Source of the DNA: Hydrogenophilales bacterium 28-61-23 | Lineage (GTDB): Bacteria > Pseudomonadota > Gammaproteobacteria > Burkholderiales > Thiobacillaceae | NCBI GenBank assembly: GCA_002281555.1 | Contig: NCGJ01000011.1 | Coordinates: forward strand, 35,412-99,411 | Direction of reading: 5' to 3' | Length of the DNA: 64,000 nucleotides | Shown here: positions 24,984-33,614 of the stretch, one piece after another | How positions within the stretch are numbered: position 1 is the first letter of the stretch | Layout: each line of letters begins with the position of its first letter | Notes under the pieces: generated by a model | Told to the model about the DNA's origin: nothing | The model's input: only the letters and a program-made list of their open reading frames with translations | Databases searched by the model: none | Made by a program: the position numbers and the translations under genes

Positions 24984-25169
24984 TTGGATTGTTGGCGTTG
25001 TGGTCGCGGTGGTTGGGTTTCACGGGCACCCTGCTGCGTAGGTGTGTGGCTAGCCAGGTCCGGATCAGCGAGCCGCACTTTCTTTTCGTGTTGGCGCGCA
25101 CCATTGGCGACAAACCACGGTTCTTTGTGGCTTTGGATTTGCGGCGGCGGGCCGATTACTTCGCTACAG

Positions 25170-25703
25170 CTAGTTGATGTCAAACCGATGCCAAGCCCTG
25201 TTTGAACGGTGGGCTAATCGTGCAAATGCTCGCGCAAAAAAATCGCGTGTTTTGCGCGACCAGATCCAGACATAGCGCAAACCGGATAGGGCCGCTGCGG
25301 CGGCGGTCAGTAGTACCAGCGTGTGCATCTGCGCGGCCAATCCGAGATCGAGCGCGACATCGGCCAGCACCAGATACAGCAACCACATCGGCAACAAACC
25401 GGTCAGCGCCAGCATGGCAAACGTGGTCAGCAACATCACCTTGTCGGCGATGGGATCGAGCCAGGCGCCGAGCACGCTGCGCTGATTCAGCCAGCGCGCC
25501 AGATTGCCGTCGAGCAGGTCGGTGATCGCGGCGAGCACGAACAGCCAGAACGCGCCTTCGACGTCGTGCGCCAGCAAGCGCCAGGCCACGACCGGGGCCA
25601 GCAACAAACGCGACAAGGTGAGCAGATTGGGCAATGTGTACACGTCAGGCGATCCCGCTGAAGGCTTCGGCGGGACGATACCAGCGTCATGCACAAAATT
25701 CAT
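25170..25703 (-). CDS. CDP-alcohol phosphatidyltransferase, internally deleted copy
   Basis: A 177-residue frame, nearly identical to the gene at 18414-19031. The catalytic signature is intact, but 43 residues (one or two membrane helices and their loop) are missing. The join falls between two CCAGCACCAG copies, which are both present in the full-length gene. A one-base insertion near the 3' end replaces the last residues with a frame-shifted tail ending FARLAHRSNRAWHRFDIN. The protein is probably inactive or altered. The reading frame has survived the deletion because 129 is divisible by three. Confidence 0.75.
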   Translation of the reverse strand: MNFVHDAGIVPPKPSAGSPDVYTLPNLLTLSRLLLAPVVAWRLLAHDVEGAFWLFVLAAITDLLDGNLARWLNQRSVLGAWLDPIADKVMLLTTFAMLALTGLLPMWLLYLVLADVALDLGLAAQMHTLVLLTAAAAALSGLRYVWIWSRKTRDFFARAFARLAHRSNRAWHRFDIN

Positions 25704-25710
25704 GCATGGC
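25221..25710 (-). repeat. Direct repeat A2 (deleted copy) flanking the 6.2-kb island
   Basis: This copy matches 18421-19038 in the same orientation and lacks 129 bp. With A1 it brackets the toxin-antitoxin pairs and the cassette array. Homologous recombination between the copies could remove the island. Confidence 0.85.
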
Positions 25711-25795
25711 GTCGGCTTATGGAATATTGCGCAAAATCGCGGAATCGCAGATAAGACGCCTACTTCGTCTCCTCTCAAGCGGGCCTGGAAAAACC

Positions 25796-26953
25796 ATGAA
25801 GACTCGAACCTTGTTGCTGTCGGCCGCCGTTGTCGGCCTGCTTGCCGGCGGGGTGTATTGGTCGCGGCTGTCGCCCGATACGACTTCCGGTAACGCAAGC
25901 GGGAAATCCCAGCGCTCCGTGCCGCCCGTGCCGGTGAACGTTGCGCAGGCGACGTTGCGCGATATGCCGCTGCTGCTGGAACTGGTCGGTCGCGGCGAAG
26001 CGTTCGAGACCGTCACGCTGAAATCCCGCATCGACGGACAGGTCGCGGCCGTGCCGTTCAACGAGGGACAGCAGGTGGCGGCGGGCGACGTGCTGGTGAA
26101 ACTCGACCCGGCCGATTTCAACGCCAGGCTGCGTCAGGCCGAGGCCGCGCTGGCGCGCGACCGGGCGTTGCTGAAGAAGAACCTGGCCGACGTCGAGCGT
26201 TACCAGTCGCTGCGCGCGCAGGGCTTCGTTTCGGAAGAGAAGGTGCTGGAAATGCGCGCGAATGCCGATGCCGCCCAGGCCACGGTCGCGGCGGACACGG
26301 CGGCGCTCGACCTCGCCCGTTTGCAACTCGGCTACACCACGCTGCGGGCGCCGTTTTCCGGCATCGTCGGCGCCAAGCTGGTGTTCCCCGGCGCGGCAGT
26401 GAAGATCAACGATACCGCGCTGGCGGTGGTGAACCGGGTGCGTCCGCTGTACGTCTCTTTCGCCGCGCCGGAGCGCTATCTACCGCGCATCCGTGCCGCG
26501 ATGAGCAAAGGTGCGGTGCAGGCCAGCGTAACCATTCCCGGTGAGGACGGCCCGGCTTTTCCCGGTGTCATTCGTTTCATCGACAACGCGGTCGACCCCG
26601 CAACCGGCACCATCCGGATGAAAGCGGAGCTGGACAACAGCGCTGAAAAACTCGCGCCCGGGCAATATCTCAACCTCTCGCTGGTGCTCGATGTCTTGCG
26701 CGACAGCGTGGTGGTACCGAAAGAAGCGGTGCAGCAGGGGCCAAACGGCGCTTTCGTGTATGTGCTGAAAGCCGATGCCGGCACCGAGGTGCGCAAGGTT
26801 GAACTCGCCTTGACGCGCAATGACCTGGCGGTGATTGCAAAAGGCCTGAGCGCCGGCGAGACGGTGGTGACCGACGGCCATTTGCGGCTGACGCCGGGCG
26901 GCAAGGTCAAGGTGAAAGCCCCCGCGCGGAACCCCGCCGACCCGGTGAAATAA
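25796..26953 (+). CDS. RND efflux periplasmic adaptor (MdtA/AcrA-like)
   Basis: A 385-residue membrane fusion protein. The start is the ATG at 25796, giving an N-terminal membrane anchor (TLLLSAAVVGLLAGGVYW). Then come a biotinyl-lipoyl half motif (VTLKSRIDGQVAAVPFNEGQ), the alpha-hairpin coiled coil (about 105-165), the second lipoyl half (LGYTTLRAPFSGIVGAKLV), the beta-barrel and a membrane-proximal domain ending in VVTDGHLRLTPGGKV. It links the inner-membrane pump encoded 9 bp downstream with an outer-membrane channel. No TolC-like gene follows, so a channel encoded elsewhere must be used. Confidence 0.9.
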   Translation: MKTRTLLLSAAVVGLLAGGVYWSRLSPDTTSGNASGKSQRSVPPVPVNVAQATLRDMPLLLELVGRGEAFETVTLKSRIDGQVAAVPFNEGQQVAAGDVLVKLDPADFNARLRQAEAALARDRALLKKNLADVERYQSLRAQGFVSEEKVLEMRANADAAQATVAADTAALDLARLQLGYTTLRAPFSGIVGAKLVFPGAAVKINDTALAVVNRVRPLYVSFAAPERYLPRIRAAMSKGAVQASVTIPGEDGPAFPGVIRFIDNAVDPATGTIRMKAELDNSAEKLAPGQYLNLSLVLDVLRDSVVVPKEAVQQGPNGAFVYVLKADAGTEVRKVELALTRNDLAVIAKGLSAGETVVTDGHLRLTPGGKVKVKAPARNPADPVK

Positions 26954-26962
26954 GGCCTCCAC

Positions 26963-29900
26963 ATGCAACTGCCCGAACTCAGCATCCGCCGTCCGGTCAT
27001 GACCACGCTGCTGATGGCGGCGTTGGTCGTGTTCGGCCTCATCGCCTACCGCGCGCTGCCGGTTTCGGAGCTGCCGAGCGTGGATTTCCCGACCGTTTCG
27101 GTCTCCGCCAACCTGCCCGGCGCTTCGCCGGAGACCATGGCGGCGGCGGTGGCGACGCCGCTGGAGGCGCAGTTCTCCAGCATCGCCGGGCTGGACAACA
27201 TGAGTTCGGTCAGCGCGCGCGGGGCGACTTCGATCACGCTGCAATTCAGCCTGGAACGCGACATCGACGCGGCCGCGCAGGACGTGCAGGCGGCCATCGC
27301 CGCCGCGCAACGCAAGCTGCCGTCCGAGATGCCGGCGCCGCCGTCGTTCCGCAAGGTGAACCCGGCCGATTCGCCGATCTTCTATCTCGCCATGCACTCG
27401 TCCACCTTGCCGCTGCAAGCGGTGAACGAGTATGCGGAAACCCAGTTGGCGCAGCGCATTTCGACCATTCCCGGCGTCGCCCAGGTGCTGGTCTATGGCG
27501 CGCAGAAATACGCCGTGCGCATCCACGCCGACCCGAACGCGCTCGCCGCGCGCGGCATCGGCCTGGACGAATTGCGCGCGGCGGTGGCGGGGGCCAACGT
27601 CAACCAGCCGACCGGCAACCTGGAAGGCGACAAACAGACTTTCTCCATCCGCGCCAATGGCCAACTGGAAACCGCCGCCGCGTATCGGCCGCTGATCGTG
27701 GCCTGGAAGAACGGCGCGCCGGTACGCCTGGACGAAGTGGCGCTGGTGCATGACAGCGTGGAAGACAACCGGCGCGCCAACTGGATCGTCGATGCGCACG
27801 GAGACAAGCGCGCCATCATCCTGGCCATCCAGCGCCAGCCGGGCGCGAACACCATCGCCACGGTGGCGTCGATCAAGGCCATCCTGCCGGCGTTCCAGGA
27901 AAAGCTGCCGGCTTCCATCGAACTTTCGGTGTTCTACGACCGCAGCATTTCCATCCACGAATCGGTCAACGACGTGCAGTTCACGCTGGTGCTGGCCGGC
28001 TGTCTGGTCGTGCTGGTGATCCTGCTGTTCCTGCGCAACCTGTCGGCAACGCTGATTCCCGCGCTGGCGCTGCCGATTTCGGTGATCGGCACCTTCGCCG
28101 CCATGTATGCGCTCGGTTTCAGCCTGGACAATCTGTCATTGCTGGCGCTGACGCTGGCGGTCGGCTTCGTGGTCGACGACGCCATCGTCATGCTGGAAAA
28201 CATCGTGCGCCACGTCGAAGCCGGCGAAAAACCGTTCGACGCGGCGATCAAGGGCGCGCGCGAGATCGGCTTCACCATCGTTTCGATGACCATTTCCCTG
28301 GTCGCCGTGTTCATCCCGGTGATGTTCATGGGCGGCATCATCGGGCGCCTGCTGCACGAATTCGCGGTCTGCATCGCCGCCGCGATCCTGGTCTCCAGCC
28401 TGGTCTCGCTGACGCTGACGCCGATGCTGGCGAGCCGGTATTTACGCCAACAGAAGGATGCGAAACACAACAAGCTGTACTGGCTGTTCGAGCGCTTCTT
28501 CGACGGACTGCTGAACGGCTACCGCGCCGGTCTGGTCTGGAGCCTGGCGCACCCGCGCCTGATTCTGGCCACCTTTTTCCTCAGCCTGATCGCCAGCGTC
28601 GCGCTGTACCGCGAGATTCCGAAAGACTTCCTGCCCAGCGGCGATTCCGGCCAGATCCTGGCCTACACCGAGGGCGCGCCGGACGCCTCCTTCGCCAGCA
28701 TGGTGCAACGCCAGCGCGCGGTCGCCGCCATCGCCGCGAAAGATCCCAACATCGCCACCTTCATGTCGGTGGTCGGCGCCGGCGGTTCCCGCATCACCGC
28801 CAACAGCGGCATCATGCTGTTCCGCCTGAAGCCGCGTTCGGAACGCAGCATGACGCCGGATCAGATCATCCAGGCGCTGCGGCCCAAGCTGGGTTCCGTG
28901 CCCGGCATCAAGGTGTCGCTGCAGAACCCGCCGCCGATCCGCCTGGGCGGCCAGATCACCGCCGGCCAGTATCAATACACGCTGCAGGACACCGACCTGG
29001 ACGAGCTGTACCGGTGGACCGACACGCTGCTGGCGCGCCTGCGCAAGCTGCCCGGCTTCGAGGACGTCACCAGCAACCTGAACAACAAGAGCCCGGTCAT
29101 GGCGCTGGAAATCGACCGCGACAAGATCGCCAGCCTGGGCCTCAGCTTCGGCCAGGTCGAGGATGCGCTGCAAAGCGCGTTCAGCGCGCGCCAGATTTCC
29201 ACCATTTACGGCGCCACCAACCAGTACCAGGTCATCCTCGAACTGGCGCCCGAATTCCAGGACGACCCGGCCAGCCTCGCCCGCCTGCATGTGCGCGCCA
29301 GCAGCGGCGCGCTGGTGCCGCTCGACACCGTCGCGAAAGTCACGCGCGCCTCGCAGGCGCTCACCATCAACCATCAGGGCCAACTGCCCGCGGTGACGAT
29401 TTCGTTCAACCTGCAACCGGGTGTCTCCCTGGGCACGGCGGTGGAACGGATCAAACAAGTGGAACAGGAGTTGCGCCTGCCGGCTTCGCTGACCACCAGC
29501 CTGCAAGGCACGGCGCAGGCGTTCGAGGCGTCGCAAAAAGGCCTGGGCTTGCTGCTGCTGGTCGCGGTGCTGGTGGTCTACCTGGTGCTGGGCATTCTGT
29601 ACGAAAGCTTCGTCCACCCGCTCACCATCCTGTCCGGCCTGCCCTCGGCCGGGCTGGGCGCGCTGCTGACGCTGTGGCTGTTCAAGATCGACCTCAGCCT
29701 GTACGCCTTCGTCGGCATCATCATGCTGATCGGCATCGTCAAGAAGAACGCCATCATGATGATCGACTTCGCGCTGGAGCGGCAGCGCAAGGATGGCATG
29801 GCGGCGGCGGACGCCATCCGCGCCGCCTGCCTGATCCGCTTCCGTCCGATCATGATGACCACCCTCGCCGCCCTGGCCGGCACCCTGCCCATCGCCATCG

Positions 29901-30076
29901 GCTGGGGCGCCGGCGCCGAAATTCGCCGCCCGCTGGGCATGGCCGTGGTCGGCGGACTCGTGCTGTCACAGTTCCTGACCCTGTTCCTGACGCCGGTGAT
30001 CTATCTGTACATGGAACGGCTGGCGGAACGGTTCAGGGGAAAAACCGGGACGACGCGGGACGCAGCGGCGGGATAG
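26963..30076 (+). CDS. RND multidrug efflux pump (MdtB/MdtC/AcrB-like)
   Basis: A 1037-residue inner-membrane transporter of normal RND (HAE1) length. It starts QLPELSIRRPVMTTLLMAAL, the usual TM1. Two large periplasmic loops and twelve predicted helices are visible. TM4 has the proton-relay acidic pair in VGFVVDDAIVMLENIVRHVE, and TM10-12 contain GIVKKNAIMMIDFAL. The MdtBC/MuxBC-type branch is favoured by the start and the LFLTPVIYLYMERL end. It exports hydrophobic drugs or detergents by proton antiport with the upstream adaptor. Confidence 0.92.
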   Translation: MQLPELSIRRPVMTTLLMAALVVFGLIAYRALPVSELPSVDFPTVSVSANLPGASPETMAAAVATPLEAQFSSIAGLDNMSSVSARGATSITLQFSLERDIDAAAQDVQAAIAAAQRKLPSEMPAPPSFRKVNPADSPIFYLAMHSSTLPLQAVNEYAETQLAQRISTIPGVAQVLVYGAQKYAVRIHADPNALAARGIGLDELRAAVAGANVNQPTGNLEGDKQTFSIRANGQLETAAAYRPLIVAWKNGAPVRLDEVALVHDSVEDNRRANWIVDAHGDKRAIILAIQRQPGANTIATVASIKAILPAFQEKLPASIELSVFYDRSISIHESVNDVQFTLVLAGCLVVLVILLFLRNLSATLIPALALPISVIGTFAAMYALGFSLDNLSLLALTLAVGFVVDDAIVMLENIVRHVEAGEKPFDAAIKGAREIGFTIVSMTISLVAVFIPVMFMGGIIGRLLHEFAVCIAAAILVSSLVSLTLTPMLASRYLRQQKDAKHNKLYWLFERFFDGLLNGYRAGLVWSLAHPRLILATFFLSLIASVALYREIPKDFLPSGDSGQILAYTEGAPDASFASMVQRQRAVAAIAAKDPNIATFMSVVGAGGSRITANSGIMLFRLKPRSERSMTPDQIIQALRPKLGSVPGIKVSLQNPPPIRLGGQITAGQYQYTLQDTDLDELYRWTDTLLARLRKLPGFEDVTSNLNNKSPVMALEIDRDKIASLGLSFGQVEDALQSAFSARQISTIYGATNQYQVILELAPEFQDDPASLARLHVRASSGALVPLDTVAKVTRASQALTINHQGQLPAVTISFNLQPGVSLGTAVERIKQVEQELRLPASLTTSLQGTAQAFEASQKGLGLLLLVAVLVVYLVLGILYESFVHPLTILSGLPSAGLGALLTLWLFKIDLSLYAFVGIIMLIGIVKKNAIMMIDFALERQRKDGMAAADAIRAACLIRFRPIMMTTLAALAGTLPIAIGWGAGAEIRRPLGMAVVGGLVLSQFLTLFLTPVIYLYMERLAERFRGKTGTTRDAAAG

Positions 30077-30205
30077 CGGCAGGTTAGCGGTTCCCGCCCG
30101 ACGCGCATGGCTGCATCCGGCGCAAGGCGATTCGCTTTTATGTGCAATCACAATGCGCTGGCGTCGACACATGAACGCGAAGGCTCTGCGTAAAAATTCT
30201 GCTGC

Positions 30206-30325
30206 GTGAAGCGCAATGGCGATGCCAGTTCTGCTCAGCTCGACCCGCGTTGGCGCGACAAAGCCGTGGCCTATTACCAGAGCGCGTACAAGGCGTTCAG
30301 AGAAGGCGCTCTGAAGTTGCGTTAG
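30206..30325 (+). pseudogene. Short open frame, possible gene remnant
   Basis: A 39-residue frame starting at GTG. It ends LDPRWRDKAVAYYQSAYKAF then REGALKLR. The composition looks protein-like (amphipathic, aromatic spacing) rather than random, but it has no recognised family, no clear ribosome binding site, and its 3' end is close to the converging regulator gene. It may be the tail of a lost gene between the RND operon and the B12 regulator. Confidence 0.2.
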
Positions 30326-30334
30326 ACGGGAAGG

Positions 30335-31255
30335 TCACTGATGCGCGGCGCGCCATTCGCCGAGCGCTGCGAGCGCCTGATCCATATCTGGTTGCAGGCG
30401 CGTATGCGCTGGCGGTGAATGTAGCCGGGCGCTGCCGGCGCCTCCCGCCCAGATTTCGATGTTTTCGCCAAGGCGCTGGCGCAGTTCGGCGAGGGCGGGC
30501 AGGATGCGGCGTTGCGGATAGGCGATGCTGAAGGACAGCACCACGACATCGACGTTGTGAGCTGCGGCGGCCTGGGCAATGTCCTGCACCGGCGTCTGCG
30601 TGCCGAGAGAAATGCAATAGGCGCCGCGCAGCGAAAGCAGCGCGGCCACCATCAGAATCCCTAAACCGTGCTGCTCCTCGGGCAGCGTGGTCAGCAGAAT
30701 GCGCGGCGTTGCCCGAGCATCCGACAGATTGTCGATGGCATTGCGCAGCAACCATTGGACAGCCTCGGTATAGAGATGCTCTTCGTGGATACCAAGCTCA
30801 CCCCGTGCCCAGGCTTCTCCTACCGCATGGTTGAGCGGTGCAAGCGTGTCCAGGACAAAACGTTCAACACCCAGGCGCAACAATTCCCGATACAACCGCT
30901 GCCGCAAACCGGCAGGATCCTCATTACGCAACATCTCCAGGGTCATCGCCTCGACGTCTGTCGCGCTGCCCTGCTTGCCGCGCGGCCGTGCGGCCTGACT
31001 GGACAGGGCGAGGGCATTCAGGTTTGCCTCGCTCTCGGCAACGATGCGAGCAGGACGCATGCCCGCGTCCATCAGGCGTTTGATCAGGCGCAGACGATTA
31101 ACCTGCTCCGGCGGGTAGGCCCGTTCACCAAAACTATCGCGCAGGGGTGCGGGGAAGCCATAGCGGGTTTCCCATTTGCGCAGCACATCCTTGGAGATAC
31201 CGGTCTCGCGTTCGACGGCGGCTATCGAGAGGGTAGGAGAGACAGAAGATTCCAT
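30335..31255 (-). CDS. CarH/LitR-type B12-dependent MerR regulator
   Basis: A 306-residue regulator; the start is the ATG at 31255 with AGGA upstream (a TTG at 31270 is in frame). Residues 10-80 are a MerR winged helix (SIAAVERETGISKDVLRKWE, RYGF). The helix bundle has the W-x9-E-H motif of CarH photoreceptors (WARGELGIHEEH). The Rossmann domain has the cobalamin-binding ExHxxG (EEQHGLG) and a Gly-rich GGAGS end. CarH/LitR proteins repress genes in the dark when bound to adenosylcobalamin and release them in light. It is divergent from an oxidative-stress operon with shared palindromic operators. Confidence 0.85.
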   Translation of the reverse strand: MESSVSPTLSIAAVERETGISKDVLRKWETRYGFPAPLRDSFGERAYPPEQVNRLRLIKRLMDAGMRPARIVAESEANLNALALSSQAARPRGKQGSATDVEAMTLEMLRNEDPAGLRQRLYRELLRLGVERFVLDTLAPLNHAVGEAWARGELGIHEEHLYTEAVQWLLRNAIDNLSDARATPRILLTTLPEEQHGLGILMVAALLSLRGAYCISLGTQTPVQDIAQAAAAHNVDVVVLSFSIAYPQRRILPALAELRQRLGENIEIWAGGAGSARLHSPPAHTRLQPDMDQALAALGEWRAAHQ

Positions 31256-31257
31256 TG

Positions 31258-31270
31258 TTGTCCTGGACAA
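31258..31270. promoter_or_regulatory. Palindromic operator 1 of the B12 regulator region
   Basis: TTGTCCTGGACAA, a perfect 13-bp palindrome around a central T, lies immediately upstream of the regulator's start and just before the -35 of the divergent promoter. The same motif recurs at 31321-31333. It is probably the CarH-like protein's own binding site. Confidence 0.6.
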
Positions 31271-31275
31271 ACAGA

Positions 31276-31304
31276 TTGACAGGGTATTTTTGTCGAACTA
31301 TATT
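31276..31304 (+). promoter_or_regulatory. Sigma-70 promoter of the GPx-CFA-lipocalin operon
   Basis: TTGACA (31276-31281), a 17-bp spacer and TATATT (31299-31304) form a near-consensus promoter. Palindromic operators lie directly on both sides, at 31258 and 31321, a layout suited to repression by a tetrameric regulator. Confidence 0.7.
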
Positions 31305-31320
31305 ACGTTCATCAATGTAT

Positions 31321-31333
31321 TTGTCTAGGACAG
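31321..31333. promoter_or_regulatory. Palindromic operator 2 of the B12 regulator region
   Basis: TTGTCTAGGACAG matches operator 1 (TTGTCCTGGACAA) at 10 of 13 positions. It lies just after the expected transcription start of the plus-strand operon and 3 bp before the first start codon. Confidence 0.6.
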
Positions 31334-31336
31334 ATC

Positions 31337-31954
31337 ATGGAATCTCGCCAAATTTCTGCTGTGCATTCTGTTCCAGGGTCCATTTATTGGATGTTCAGCC
31401 TGCTGATCCTGCTGGGAGCGGGCTGGGCTCAGCGTGGCCATGCCGCCGATTGCCCCGAACTATTGCGCCACAGCTTCCCCAGCCTGCAGACCGGTAAGCC
31501 GGAAAATCTTTGCCAATACCAGGGCAAGGTGATCCTGGTGGTCAACACCGCCAGCTATTGCGGCCACACCGACCAATACGGCGGCCTGGAAGCCCTGTAC
31601 CGAAAATACAAGGACCAGGGACTGGTCGTGCTGGGCTTCCCGTCCAACGACTTCGGTAACCAGGAACCGGGCGACAACAAGCAGATCGCCAAATTCTGCC
31701 GGCTGACCTACAGCGTGGAATTTCCCATGTTCGAGAAATCCAGCGTGACAGGTGGCAAGCGCAACCCGTTGTTTGCCGAACTGGACCGGCGCACCGGCCA
31801 GCAACCGCGCTGGAATTTTCACAAATACCTGATCGACCGCAACGGAAGCCGAGTGATGAGCTTCGAGTCGTCAGTGCAACCGGATGACAAGCGCCTGCTG
31901 GAAGCGCTGCGCAAGTTGCTGGACGGCCGCAAGACAGCGTTGCGCTCAACCTGA
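31337..31954 (+). CDS. Exported glutathione-peroxidase-like thiol peroxidase
   Basis: A 205-residue protein, first gene of the operon. An N-terminal hydrophobic segment (about 17-37, ending GHA) targets it to the periplasm or inner membrane. The GPx fold follows, with the peroxidatic Cys in NTASYCGHTDQYGGLEAL (Cys for Sec), the GFPSNDFGNQEPG motif and the conserved WNFHKYLID tryptophan. Bacterial Cys-GPx enzymes reduce lipid and organic peroxides with thioredoxin or glutathione. Its place beside a lipid-modifying enzyme and lipocalin fits membrane-lipid peroxide defence. Confidence 0.88.
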   Translation: MESRQISAVHSVPGSIYWMFSLLILLGAGWAQRGHAADCPELLRHSFPSLQTGKPENLCQYQGKVILVVNTASYCGHTDQYGGLEALYRKYKDQGLVVLGFPSNDFGNQEPGDNKQIAKFCRLTYSVEFPMFEKSSVTGGKRNPLFAELDRRTGQQPRWNFHKYLIDRNGSRVMSFESSVQPDDKRLLEALRKLLDGRKTALRST

Positions 31955-31981
31955 CCAGACAGGATTTAGGGGAGCAAAGGC

Positions 31982-33031
31982 ATGACCGCAGCCAGACTGG
32001 CCCTCAACTGGGTGGAGCAAGGTTATGTCCCGGACGGCGTTATCCGTAAGGGCATTCGTCGCCTGTGCAAAGCCCGGCTGGCAGAGATCGACAGCGCGGA
32101 TTGCGCGGCCGCATCCAATGCCCGCGAGGCGTTTATCGCTGCGATGCAGTCGGCGCCCATCGCGCTGCTGCCGGAACTGGCCAATACCCAGCACTACGAG
32201 GTGCCGGCGGCGTTTTTTGCTCAGGTTCTTGGCCCACACGGCAAATACAGTTGTTGCCATTGGCCAGAGGGCATCGACGAATTGGCCGGCGCCGAAGCTG
32301 CTGCGCTGGCGCTGACCTGTGACCGGGCCGAACTCGAGGATGGCCAGGACATTCTCGAACTGGGTTGCGGCTGGGGCAGCCTGACGCTGTGGATGGCCCA
32401 GTGTTATCCCGGCGCAAGTATCACTGCCGTATCCAATTCCAGCTCGCAACGCGAATACATCCTGGCGCGCGCCGCTGAACAGGGTCTGCAAAATCTGCAC
32501 GTGATCACCGCCGACATGAATGACTTCGACAGCGAGCAACGCTTCGACCGCGTCGTTTCGATCGAGATGTTCGAGCACATGCGCAACTGGCCCGCCCTGT
32601 TCCAGCGCATCCATACCTGGTTGCGGCCGGGCGGCAAGTTTTTCATGCACATCTTCTGCCATCGCGACCAACCCTACCTGTTCGAGGATCGCGGCGCGGA
32701 TGACTGGATGAGCCGGCATTTCTTCAGTGGCGGCATGATGCCCAGCGATGCCCTGCCGGCGCGTTTCCAGTCGCATCTGCAACTGCTCAGACAATGGCGC
32801 TGGAGCGGACGGCATTACGCCGAAACTCTGCTGCGCTGGCGCGGCAACTTCCTCAGCCAGATCGAAGCCGTGCGTTCGCTGGGCTACCCGGAGACGTTCA
32901 TCCGCATGTGGCTGTTTTATCTGGGATATTGCGAGGCCGGCTTCCGCGAACGCGACATCGGCACGGTACAGATGCTGCTGTCCAAGCCGGGCTGGCGCGG
33001 TGAGCCACCGCTCGGCCAACTCAAAGGATGA
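31982..33031 (+). CDS. Cyclopropane-fatty-acyl-phospholipid synthase-like methyltransferase
   Basis: A 349-residue SAM-dependent methyltransferase of the CFA synthase family. LELGCGWGSLTLWMAQ is the SAM-binding motif I, and VSIEMFEHMRNW and LRPGGKFFMHIFCHRD follow. CFA synthases add a methylene bridge to unsaturated phospholipid chains. Many LitR/CarH-regulated clusters carry a member of this shorter branch. It lacks a clear N-terminal lipid-binding domain of full size, so the exact lipid reaction is uncertain. It lies 27 bp downstream of the peroxidase gene in the same operon. Confidence 0.85.
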   Translation: MTAARLALNWVEQGYVPDGVIRKGIRRLCKARLAEIDSADCAAASNAREAFIAAMQSAPIALLPELANTQHYEVPAAFFAQVLGPHGKYSCCHWPEGIDELAGAEAAALALTCDRAELEDGQDILELGCGWGSLTLWMAQCYPGASITAVSNSSSQREYILARAAEQGLQNLHVITADMNDFDSEQRFDRVVSIEMFEHMRNWPALFQRIHTWLRPGGKFFMHIFCHRDQPYLFEDRGADDWMSRHFFSGGMMPSDALPARFQSHLQLLRQWRWSGRHYAETLLRWRGNFLSQIEAVRSLGYPETFIRMWLFYLGYCEAGFRERDIGTVQMLLSKPGWRGEPPLGQLKG

Positions 33032-33038
33032 ATCAACC

Positions 33039-33614
33039 ATGACTCCAGTTCGCACAATACATTGGGTAAACCGCTTGCCCACCAGCCTCTTCGTGCTACT
33101 GGCGGCATTGATGTTGGCCGGGTGCACGGGCGTGCCCCAGGGGGTGACGCCGGTGCAGGGATTTCAGGCCGAACGCTACCTCGGCACCTGGTACGAGATC
33201 GCGCGCCTGGACCACAGCTTCGAGCGCGGCCTCAGCGATGTTTCGGCCACCTATCAACGCCGCGCGGATGGCGGCATCGACGTGCTCAACAAGGGCTACA
33301 ACCCGGCCAGGAAAAACTGGAGCGAGGCCAAAGGCCGCGCCTACTTCCTCGATTCACCGAATACAGGCAGCCTTAAGGTCAGCTTCTTCGGGCCGTTTTA
33401 CGGCGGCTATCACGTCATGGCGCTGGACCCGGACTATCGCTGGGCGATGGTGGCCGGGCCTGACCACGATTACTTCTGGATTCTGGCGCGCACCCCCAGC
33501 CTGCCCGACGATGTGCTGAACAAACTGTTGCAGACCGCCCGCCAAGCCGGCTTCGATCTGCACGGGCTGATCCGGGTCAATCATGGCCGCGCTGAGGAAG
33601 TGGCGCGGCCATGA
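33039..33614 (+). CDS. Bacterial lipocalin (Blc-like lipoprotein)
   Basis: A 191-residue lipoprotein. The start is the ATG at 33039, 7 bp after the methyltransferase stop. The signal ends in the lipobox LAGC (about residue 28). The lipocalin motif 1 is clear: GFQAERYLGTWYEIARLDHS. Later blocks GGYHVMALDPDYRWAMVAGP and YFWILARTP match Blc. Blc proteins are outer-membrane lipoproteins induced by envelope stress that bind lysophospholipids or fatty acids. Its stop overlaps the CIA30-like start as ATGA. Confidence 0.9.
   Translation: MTPVRTIHWVNRLPTSLFVLLAALMLAGCTGVPQGVTPVQGFQAERYLGTWYEIARLDHSFERGLSDVSATYQRRADGGIDVLNKGYNPARKNWSEAKGRAYFLDSPNTGSLKVSFFGPFYGGYHVMALDPDYRWAMVAGPDHDYFWILARTPSLPDDVLNKLLQTARQAGFDLHGLIRVNHGRAEEVARP

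Noticed and set aside
24064..25200. Further cassettes to the right of cassette 4
   Set aside because: The CGCTAAC core expected for a cassette starting TTAGCG was not found, and the HigBA genes point the opposite way.
26480..29617. Long minus-strand frames opposite the RND adaptor and pump genes
   Set aside because: Composition is low-complexity Arg/His/Gln and no motif is seen; the plus strand encodes a full-length RND adaptor and pump.
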